The position numbers and the translations under genes are program-made. From assembly GCA_026418315.1 (NCBI GenBank), contig JAOABO010000121.1:1-5049 (forward strand): a stretch of DNA of 5,049 bases, written 5' to 3'. This stretch comes from Bacteroidia bacterium. Lineage in GTDB: Bacteria > Bacteroidota > Bacteroidia > B-17B0 > Aurantibacillaceae. Shown here piece after piece: positions 1 through 5,049 of the stretch (the first letter of the stretch is position 1; every line of letters begins with the position of its first letter). The notes under the pieces are model-generated. The model was not told the DNA's origin. It saw only the letters and a program-made list of their open reading frames with translations, and made no database searches.

Positions 1-1683
1 GCAAAAGATTTGAATATGGATGTGCCTATTGGTATAGGTATTCTCACTTTATTTTTACGAAGTACGTATGATGTGTTTTTTATTCATGAATCCGGATATT
101 TTGATTCGTTAAGTGGATTTGTATTTTTTCTTTTAATAGGTAGATGGTATCAGTATAAAACATATCAGTTTCTTGATTTTGACAAATCTTTGAATTCTTT
201 TTTTCCTATTAGTGTTATTAAAATTGAGAATTTAAATGAAGTAGTAAAAGAAGTAAAAGACATTGAAGAGGGAGATATTGTTAAATTAAGAAATGGCGAA
301 TTGATACCATTTGATTGTATTTTAATGAGCGATGAAGCCAGAATAGATTATAGTTTTGTAACCGGAGAAAGCGATGTGTTTCAGAAAAAAAAGGGCGATC
401 TCATTTATGCAGGTGGAAAGTTGTACGGACAAAAAGTATTAGTGAAAGTGCAAAAACCTTTTGACCAACAATATTTTATTCAGTTGTGGAATGAAAACAC
501 TCAAAGAAAAAATTTTGCATTTAAAAAACTCTCTCATTTTTTAGGTAGATTAATTACTATTTTAGTATTATCTGTTGCTCTGTTGGCCATATATTATTGG
601 AGAAATGAAAGTTTTGGTACTATTATTAAAATTGTTACTTCTGTTTTAATTATTGGTTGTTCCTGCGCTTTTGCGTTGAGTGCTCCATTTTTATTTGGCA
701 ATGTTTCTCGTATTTTATCAAAAATTTCATTGTTCATTAAAAACGCAGATAGTATTGCTACTTTGGCACATGTGAATCATGTTGTATTAGATAAAACTGG
801 AACTATTACCGAAAAAGGATTTAAAGCAAAGTGGGTTGGAGAAGTGTTGAGTAATGAAGATACCAATCTTCTTTATGCGCTGTTTCAAAATTCTTTTCAT
901 CCATTAAGTAAAAAAATAACAGAATTACTTAAAGATAAAGTGAGTCAGTATTATGAATGCGAGTATTTTAATGAATTACCAGGAAAAGGATTAGAAGCCA
1001 TAGTTCATGGAAAAAAAATAAGAGCAGGCAATGCCAAGTGGATAGGGCATATCGGTTTTATTGATACTAAAGATTCAACTGTATTGATTGAAATAGATAG
1101 TAAAGTAATAGGATATTTTACTATACAAAATACCATACGAGAAGGTTTAGAGCATTTGAAAGAATTAGTAAATAAGGGGTATCATTTGCATGTTCTAACT
1201 GGAGATAATTATCAAAACGCAGAGCAAGTAAAATTATTATTTCCTAAAAATGTTGTGGTATTTTCTCAACAAAAACCGGAAGATAAAAAAGTGTATATTG
1301 AAAATTTACAAAAACAAAACGGTATAGTACTAATGGTTGGAGATGGATTAAATGATATGCCTGCACTTAAAACAGCCGATTTTGGAATTAGTATTACTGA
1401 TGATAACTCTTACTTTGCTCCATCTGGAGATGCTATACTCAAAGGAGACAATTTAAAGTGCCTTCCCAATATTTTAGAATATTCAAAAGTAGCTCATAAA
1501 TTACTAATTATCAGTTATGTTTTTTCATTCTTGTATAATGTAGCAGGATTATCATTAGCATTTTATGGACAATTAAGCCCTTTGGTAGCAGCGGTATTTA
1601 TGCCGTTAAGTAGTATCAGCGTTGTGCTGTTTGCAGTCATATCTACCAATTATTTTGCAAAAAAATATTTAGATGTGGAATAG
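1..1683 (+). CDS. P1B-type heavy-metal-transporting ATPase, CcoI/FixI-like (5' end outside window)
   Basis: Inner-membrane pump that would use ATP hydrolysis to move a transition metal, probably Cu(I), out of the cytoplasm; CcoI/FixI relatives supply copper for cbb3 oxidase assembly. The frame is open from base 1, so the gene begins upstream; the 560 residues here compare with roughly 800 in full-length relatives, so the N-terminal metal-binding domain and first membrane helices are missing. Counting residues from the window edge: membrane hairpin about 8-50 opening with MDVPIG, actuator TGES 121-124, helices about 177-230, metal site CSC 220-222, phosphorylation motif DKTGT 264-268 (Asp264), nucleotide-domain HP 300-301 and GKG 328-330, TGD 400-402, GDGLND 447-452, then two C-terminal helices with YN and MPLSS. 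All catalytic motifs are intact. The odd point is Ser221 where the family has Pro. No ccoS or ccoN follows. The class is secure; the CcoI assignment and metal are inferred. Confidence 0.93.
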   Translation, partial: AKDLNMDVPIGIGILTLFLRSTYDVFFIHESGYFDSLSGFVFFLLIGRWYQYKTYQFLDFDKSLNSFFPISVIKIENLNEVVKEVKDIEEGDIVKLRNGELIPFDCILMSDEARIDYSFVTGESDVFQKKKGDLIYAGGKLYGQKVLVKVQKPFDQQYFIQLWNENTQRKNFAFKKLSHFLGRLITILVLSVALLAIYYWRNESFGTIIKIVTSVLIIGCSCAFALSAPFLFGNVSRILSKISLFIKNADSIATLAHVNHVVLDKTGTITEKGFKAKWVGEVLSNEDTNLLYALFQNSFHPLSKKITELLKDKVSQYYECEYFNELPGKGLEAIVHGKKIRAGNAKWIGHIGFIDTKDSTVLIEIDSKVIGYFTIQNTIREGLEHLKELVNKGYHLHVLTGDNYQNAEQVKLLFPKNVVVFSQQKPEDKKVYIENLQKQNGIVLMVGDGLNDMPALKTADFGISITDDNSYFAPSGDAILKGDNLKCLPNILEYSKVAHKLLIISYVFSFLYNVAGLSLAFYGQLSPLVAAVFMPLSSISVVLFAVISTNYFAKKYLDVE

Positions 1684-1704
1684 TTTCAATAAACAAAAGT
1701 ATGG

Positions 1705-3069
1705 TTATGGATACCATTTTTGATTGGTAATCATTAATGCTTCCTGTACAGTAATTCTGATATTGTTTTTATGTGCAATAACAAAAGCATCTTGAATGCC
1801 TTTTACTTTTACTTCTTCTCTGTAATCTCTGGCCTTTTTGTATTCGTCAAAATTTCCTGAATAGAACTTTCGGTAAGAATCATGATTTTCTTCTTCAACA
1901 TTTTTTATATGATACTTTTTGATGAAATAATTGGTTGAAATATTGGACTTTAAGAATGCACCCAATTGAACAGAAAAAAATACAGCTGTTTGTTTTGCCT
2001 GTATAGATGATTCGGTAACATTGGTTGTAGGAGATGGTACAGTAGTATTAGTTTTGCTGATGGGTTCTTTTGGTTGAATAGTTTCGGGTGATAAAGTTTT
2101 ACTCATTACTTGATTATTTTCTGTATAAGAAAACTCACCGTTTAGTGTTACAGGCGATGAAATATTACCCGATAGAATATAGGAAATGATGAGAAGTGGT
2201 TTATCAGGTAAATTAGACCACACAAATTTTACACTATTGCCATCTACAAAAAAAGAACTTTCATCTTTTTCTTCTGCTTTGGCTGAAAGTCCGGGAGGAA
2301 GTACATCGCTGTATCGGGCAAACCCTTTGATTTTATCTTTATTAATGGTAATTTTAATAAGGAACTTATTGGTAGATAGAACTTCTATATTTCGGGTTAT
2401 GTTTACGTTAGCAGAATGAGTATTATTTGTTGGAGGAATAGCAGATGTTGTATTGGATTGGGCAGGTGTTTCAGAAGTAGTAACTGTTACATTCACATTG
2501 CCTTGTGTATTCACTTCTACAGAAGGTTGTTCTTTAGCAATGCTTTCGTTTTGAATGGTAGATGAAGGAGTGGCAGAGGGAGATTCGGAAGTTGTAGGTG
2601 GTGTGGTTTGAGTAATAGCTTCTGATACTGTGCTGCCAATCAAAATAGATTTTGTGGGAATTTCTGTAACTTGTTTGGCATTGTTTACAATATAGCTGAA
2701 TTTGCCGGATATAGAGGTGTTTCCTGATGCAGAAGCATTGGCTGTTAATTTGAACTTCACCTTAAATTCTGCGTCCATAGGTAAGGCAGTCCATATCCAT
2801 TTGGCTGTATTACCAGAAAAACTAAAGGTTGCTCCTTTGTTTTCATTTTCAGAGATACTTAGGCCTTGTCCTGTTTCAATTTGTAGTTTAGCAAATCCGC
2901 CAATATTGCCTTTTTTAATGGTTACTTCAGCGATTACTGTTTCACCTGGTCGAATGTTTTCAGGAACTTTAATAGTGGCTATGACACCACTATCTTGAAA
3001 AAGCATGAAAATAGAATAAAAAAAAGAAACAATAGATGTATATATAACAGGAATGCTTTTTAATAGCAT
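1705..3069 (-). CDS. Secreted or membrane-anchored protein with two repeated beta-rich domains and a C-terminal SPOR domain
   Basis: Probably a periplasmic envelope protein; SPOR domains generally bind peptidoglycan, especially glycan strands stripped of stem peptides. From the first ATG it has 454 residues: a hydrophobic N-terminus (2-24) that could be a signal peptide cleaved near Gln25 or a membrane anchor; domain 1 about 30-140; Ser/Thr/Pro/Asn-rich linker 141-222; domain 2 about 223-332; second linker to 359; SPOR domain about 362-449, with FFSVQLGAF at its first strand, a YRKFYSGNF strand, an EYKKARDYREEV helix and final DAFVIA strand. The two internal domains share GFA(K/R), a W(T/S)xLP motif and G(K/E)FSY followed by NN, so they are a duplication. 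An in-frame TTG at 3087 adds six residues; I chose the ATG because it gives a conventional signal sequence. It lies 87 bases after the reductase gene and converges on the ATPase. I cannot name the repeated domain. Confidence 0.85.
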   Translation of the reverse strand: MLLKSIPVIYTSIVSFFYSIFMLFQDSGVIATIKVPENIRPGETVIAEVTIKKGNIGGFAKLQIETGQGLSISENENKGATFSFSGNTAKWIWTALPMDAEFKVKFKLTANASASGNTSISGKFSYIVNNAKQVTEIPTKSILIGSTVSEAITQTTPPTTSESPSATPSSTIQNESIAKEQPSVEVNTQGNVNVTVTTSETPAQSNTTSAIPPTNNTHSANVNITRNIEVLSTNKFLIKITINKDKIKGFARYSDVLPPGLSAKAEEKDESSFFVDGNSVKFVWSNLPDKPLLIISYILSGNISSPVTLNGEFSYTENNQVMSKTLSPETIQPKEPISKTNTTVPSPTTNVTESSIQAKQTAVFFSVQLGAFLKSNISTNYFIKKYHIKNVEEENHDSYRKFYSGNFDEYKKARDYREEVKVKGIQDAFVIAHKNNIRITVQEALMITNQKWYP

Positions 3070-3112
3070 AAAAATAAGTTGTGGCAATAATAATGTAAGT
3101 ATTCCATTTGGT

Positions 3113-3143
3113 AAAAACTATTTGATTAAAAATATAAACAAAA
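3113..3143 (-). promoter_or_regulatory. Weak candidate promoter for the SPOR-domain gene
   Basis: On the minus strand TTTTG (3143-3139) is followed after 18 bases by TAGTTTTT (3120-3113), seven of eight matches to the Bacteroidota -7 element TAnnTTTG. Transcription would begin a little beyond 3113, some 35-40 bases before the ATG at 3069. The surrounding sequence is so A+T-rich that near-matches are expected by chance; TATATTTT nearby scores as well. The gene may simply be read through from the reductase. Confidence 0.25.
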
Positions 3144-3156
3144 TAATGTGAATAAA

Positions 3157-4167
3157 CTAAAATCCAGTAACCCCATTGACCGTAGTATATTTCATAGTGT
3201 ATTTAATGCCGGGGTTAATATATTTATAGGCACTGTGGCTCATGAGTGCTGCTTCGTGAAAGCCACATAAAATTAATTTCAGTTTATTAGGATAGGTGTT
3301 AATGTCTCCTATTGCATATACACCGGGTATATTAGTGGAATAATCTTCTACATTGACTTTAATGGCATTTTTTTCTATTTCTAATCCCCAGTTTTCAATT
3401 GGGCCTAATTTTGGCGAAAGTCCAAATAAGGGGATAAAGTGGTCTGTTTCTATTTCTGTTTTTTCATTCGTTTTAATGTTTGTAACTACCACTTTTTCCA
3501 ATTTATCTTTACCATGCAACTCTGTTATTTGTGAGTTAAGCAACATTTTGATGCGGCCATCTTTCACTCTTTTGCTTACTTTAGTAACACTATCGGGTGC
3601 TCCTCTGAAATTTTCACTGCGGTGAATAAGTGTTAATTCTTTTGCTATATCAGATAAATAAATAGTCCAATCCAAAGCACTGTCTCCGCCACCGGCTATC
3701 ACAATTCGTTTGTCTTTGTATATTTCTGGTTTGGGAATAATATATTCTACTCCTTTGCCATTTTCAAAATCTGTAATATTTGGAATATCGGGTTTACGAG
3801 GTTCAAATACGCCCAATCCTCCTGCAATTACTACTACTTTGCTTTGAATTTTTGTACCCATATTGGTTTCAAGAATAAAATCTCTTTCAGCAATTTTGGT
3901 TAATTTTTCTACTCTCTCTCCCAATGTAAAAGATGGTTTGAAGGGTTCAATTTGTTTCATTAAATTGTCAATTAATTCCTGAGCCAATACAATAGGATAT
4001 CCCGGAATATCATAAATCGGTTTTTTAGGATAAATTTCAGAAAGTTGCCCTCCTGGCTGTGGCAAATAATCTATTAAATGACATCGCATTTTTAATAAGC
4101 CACATTCAAATACTGCAAACAATCCCACAGGGCCTGCACCAATTATAGCAACATCAGATGTAATCAT
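3157..4167 (-). CDS. Ferredoxin/flavodoxin-NADP+ reductase, thioredoxin-reductase-like (YumC type)
   Basis: Cytoplasmic FAD enzyme that moves electrons between NADPH and ferredoxin or flavodoxin (EC 1.18.1.2 type). From the chosen ATG it has 336 residues, normal for the family. FAD-binding GAGPVG is at 10-15 and PQPGGQL at 36-42; the NADPH-binding Rossmann fold carries GGGDSA at 159-164 and an HRSENFRG segment at 182-189 in the position of the thioredoxin-reductase HRR motif; the second FAD contact, AIGD, is at 285-288. The CxxC redox pair of true thioredoxin reductases is absent where it should precede the NADPH domain, which points to the ferredoxin reductase branch. The frame stays open to 4281, but those extra 38 residues match nothing, run through both divergent promoters and overlap the opposite gene; the start at 4167 places the FAD motif ten residues in, as usual. 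The physiological partner cannot be read from the sequence. Confidence 0.93.
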   Translation of the reverse strand: MITSDVAIIGAGPVGLFAVFECGLLKMRCHLIDYLPQPGGQLSEIYPKKPIYDIPGYPIVLAQELIDNLMKQIEPFKPSFTLGERVEKLTKIAERDFILETNMGTKIQSKVVVIAGGLGVFEPRKPDIPNITDFENGKGVEYIIPKPEIYKDKRIVIAGGGDSALDWTIYLSDIAKELTLIHRSENFRGAPDSVTKVSKRVKDGRIKMLLNSQITELHGKDKLEKVVVTNIKTNEKTEIETDHFIPLFGLSPKLGPIENWGLEIEKNAIKVNVEDYSTNIPGVYAIGDINTYPNKLKLILCGFHEAALMSHSAYKYINPGIKYTMKYTTVNGVTGF

Positions 4168-4182
4168 TTGAATTTTTGGCGG

Positions 4183-4211
4183 CAAAGATACATAAGCTAT
4201 TTTGATTTCAA
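4183..4211 (-). promoter_or_regulatory. Promoter of the ferredoxin-NADP+ reductase gene
   Basis: The minus strand has TATCTTTG at 4190-4183, a perfect match to the Bacteroidota primary-sigma -7 element TAnnTTTG, preceded after 18 bases by TTG at 4211-4209 as the -33 element. Only 15 bases separate the -7 box from the ATG at 4167, so the leader would be about 9-13 bases with no Shine-Dalgarno sequence, which is normal in this phylum. It supports 4167 as the true start. It interleaves with the promoter on the other strand. Confidence 0.7.
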
Positions 4212-4232
4212 CTAAATTTATCAGTAATTTTG
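4201..4232 (+). promoter_or_regulatory. Promoter of the gene at 4243, nearly leaderless
   Basis: TTTG at 4201-4204 and TAATTTTG at 4225-4232, exactly 20 bases apart, match both the -33 and -7 consensus elements of Bacteroidota promoters. Ten bases separate the -7 box from the ATG at 4243, so the transcript would have a leader of only about 3-8 bases. The -33 region lies within the span of the opposite promoter, so two polymerases could hardly occupy both at once. Confidence 0.7.
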
Positions 4233-4242
4233 TTGAAAAACA

Positions 4243-4908
4243 ATGAGTGATATTAAAACGATAATCAATAATATAAAGCAACTCTCACTGGATAATTTAT
4301 CTGATAGTGAACTGAATACACTGAAAGATGAAATAATAAAACTGTTGGTAGATATACAAATACAAAAAGACATTAATGCCAAAATCAGTAAAGAACACAT
4401 TTCAACAGATGATGTGCAGATAGAAATTATGCAAAAAACAAACTCTGATATACATAATGAATCCAACCAAAATCAGGAAATACATTCTGAGGTGTTTTCA
4501 GAAAAGACAGAACAACCAACGTTCCATATTCAAAGTGAATACCACAAAGTAATTGAAGAAAAAATTTCAGATGAAATTATTTCAATTTATTCAGATAAAT
4601 CTGAAACAGCTGCAAATAATGCAGTTCAGGGCAAAGTATCTGAAAGAGACACGAATGAAAAAGAATCTTCAAAGCATAAAAGTATTAAAAAAATTAATTT
4701 TAGTATTAATGATAAATTCCGAATGATTAAAAAATTATTCAACAATAATACTAATCAATTTAATGAGTTTATCAATTTGCTCAATGATTTTCAAAATTTG
4801 AGTGATTCCGAACATTTTATTAAAGAAACTTCTCTTAAATATCAATGGGACGAAGACTCATTAGAGTATAAAATTTTACTGCAACAAAATCATAAAAGAT
4901 TCAGGTAG
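4243..4908 (+). CDS. Conserved hypothetical protein with a disordered centre and compact C-terminal domain
   Basis: Function unknown. It has 221 residues, no signal peptide and no membrane segment, so it is probably cytoplasmic. Residues 1-50 look helical and rich in Leu, Ile, Lys and Asp; about 51-147 is a polar, low-complexity stretch of Ser, Glu, Asn, Gln and Lys that is probably disordered; 149-221 is a compact, probably helical domain with INDKF at 155-159, LF at 165-166, a run of hydrophobic residues to about 193, YQWDEDS at 200-206 and a terminal KRFR. From memory this tail resembles the C-terminal region of a family of uncharacterised Bacteroidota proteins (pattern NDxF, LF, WDEES, RR/KRF); I could not check this. 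The ATG is chosen because a consensus promoter stops ten bases before it and the next in-frame Met is at residue 63. The next gene begins 15 bases downstream, suggesting co-transcription. Confidence 0.8.
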   Translation: MSDIKTIINNIKQLSLDNLSDSELNTLKDEIIKLLVDIQIQKDINAKISKEHISTDDVQIEIMQKTNSDIHNESNQNQEIHSEVFSEKTEQPTFHIQSEYHKVIEEKISDEIISIYSDKSETAANNAVQGKVSERDTNEKESSKHKSIKKINFSINDKFRMIKKLFNNNTNQFNEFINLLNDFQNLSDSEHFIKETSLKYQWDEDSLEYKILLQQNHKRFR

Positions 4909-4923
4909 TTGTATTTTATTACA

Positions 4924-5049
4924 ATGAGAATTTTAGTTTTTCTTTTTTTATCTTGTAATATTTTATCGCAGGATTTAAATTATGTTAGGTATGTCTGTCA
5001 TGTTTTGTGTTCTAAGCCATTTGCCGGACGAGCATATACAGCTTATCCA
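4924..5049 (+). CDS. N-terminus of a secreted protein, possibly an M28-family metallopeptidase (3' end outside window)
   Basis: The reading frame is open from the ATG at 4924 to the last base, giving 42 residues. Residues 1-15 form a short Sec signal peptide: Arg2, a hydrophobic core from Ile3 to Leu9, and a likely cleavage site near Ser15-Gln16, in the Bacteroidota style of a Gln close to the cut. Cys11 follows Leu-Ser, but Phe at -3 and the very short core make a lipoprotein site unlikely. The mature start contains YVRYVCHVLCSKPFAGRAY, which from memory resembles the opening of secreted Bacteroidota M28 peptidases, where a YV...L.S...GR.Y segment precedes the catalytic domain. No metal ligand is inside the window, so the family call is tentative. 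The gene follows the unknown gene by 15 bases with no terminator, so it probably shares its promoter. Confidence 0.6.
   Translation, partial: MRILVFLFLSCNILSQDLNYVRYVCHVLCSKPFAGRAYTAYP

Noticed and set aside
1701..1732. Short inverted repeats at the convergent gene ends (ATGGT/ACCAT and TACCA/TGGTA) next to a run of five T, as a possible terminator.
   Set aside because: The stems are only five A+T-rich pairs with 7-8 base loops and lie in the coding end of the SPOR gene. This is too weak to call.
1636..1941. The ATPase C-terminus (bases 1636-1665) and the SPOR domain (1941-1912, minus strand) both encode an ISTNYF.KKY peptide, with 23 of 30 bases alike in inverted orientation.
   Set aside because: Each peptide fits its own protein family at that place, and the flanks do not match, so a chance resemblance in A+T-rich sequence is more likely than a repeat or a gene-conversion trace.
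2186..2998. Plus-strand open frames of 77 and 98 codons (2186-2419 and 2702-2998) inside the SPOR gene.
   Set aside because: They lie wholly opposite a well-supported gene, have no promoter or recognisable domain, and their composition mirrors the opposite strand.
3353..3625. Plus-strand open frame of 90 codons inside the reductase gene.
   Set aside because: Antisense shadow of a strongly conserved flavoprotein, with no independent signal.
4168..4281. N-terminal extension of the reductase frame by 38 residues, up to 4281.
   Set aside because: It would run through both divergent promoters and overlap the opposite gene, and it puts the FAD motif about 48 residues in. The ATG at 4167 sits just after a consensus promoter and gives the usual spacing.
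4221..4466. Minus-strand open frame of 81 codons opposite the unknown gene, hydrophobic and Cys/Ser-rich.
   Set aside because: The hydrophobic, Ser/Ile-rich composition is what the reverse complement of Asn/Glu/Lys/Asp-rich coding produces, and no promoter precedes it.
4924..4956. Lipoprotein signal (Leu-Ser-Cys) at the start of the right-edge gene.
   Set aside because: Phe at -3 and Leu at -2 do not fit the lipobox, and the hydrophobic core before Cys11 is too short. A signal peptidase I site near Ser15-Gln16 fits better.

Overview
The window looks like a piece of a low-GC Bacteroidota chromosome. The evidence is strong A+T richness, near-consensus Bacteroidota promoters (TTTG or TTG about 18-20 bases before TAnnTTTG) without purine-rich Shine-Dalgarno sites, and a set of proteins typical of that phylum: a CcoI/FixI-like P-type ATPase, a thioredoxin-reductase-like ferredoxin/flavodoxin-NADP+ reductase, a SPOR-domain envelope protein, and the start of a secreted protein resembling M28 peptidases. 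I cannot place it below phylum.

Layout. 1-1683 (+): the C-terminal two thirds of a P1B-type heavy-metal ATPase whose N-terminus lies beyond the left edge. 1705-3069 (-): a secreted or membrane-anchored protein with two copies of one beta-rich domain, Ser/Thr/Pro-rich linkers and a C-terminal SPOR domain. It converges tail to tail on the ATPase with 21 bases between stop codons. 3157-4167 (-): NAD(P)H-dependent flavoprotein reductase of the YumC type. 4168-4242: a 75-base divergent control region with two oppositely oriented, interleaved promoters. 4243-4908 (+): a lineage-type conserved protein of unknown function with a disordered centre. 4924-5049 (+): the start of a secreted protein, 15 bases further on and probably in the same transcript, cut by the right edge.

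How the genes relate. The reductase and the SPOR protein point the same way with no obvious terminator between them and could share a transcript, although a weak promoter may precede the SPOR gene. The unknown protein and the putative peptidase form a second likely operon. Only the reductase and the unknown gene share a control region. No mobile element, CRISPR array, tRNA, rRNA or defence system is visible. This is mostly ordinary core-genome content. The points that deserve a second look are the Cys-Ser-Cys variant of the ATPase's normally Cys-Pro-Cys metal site, the duplicated-domain SPOR protein, and the overlapping divergent promoters with very short leaders.
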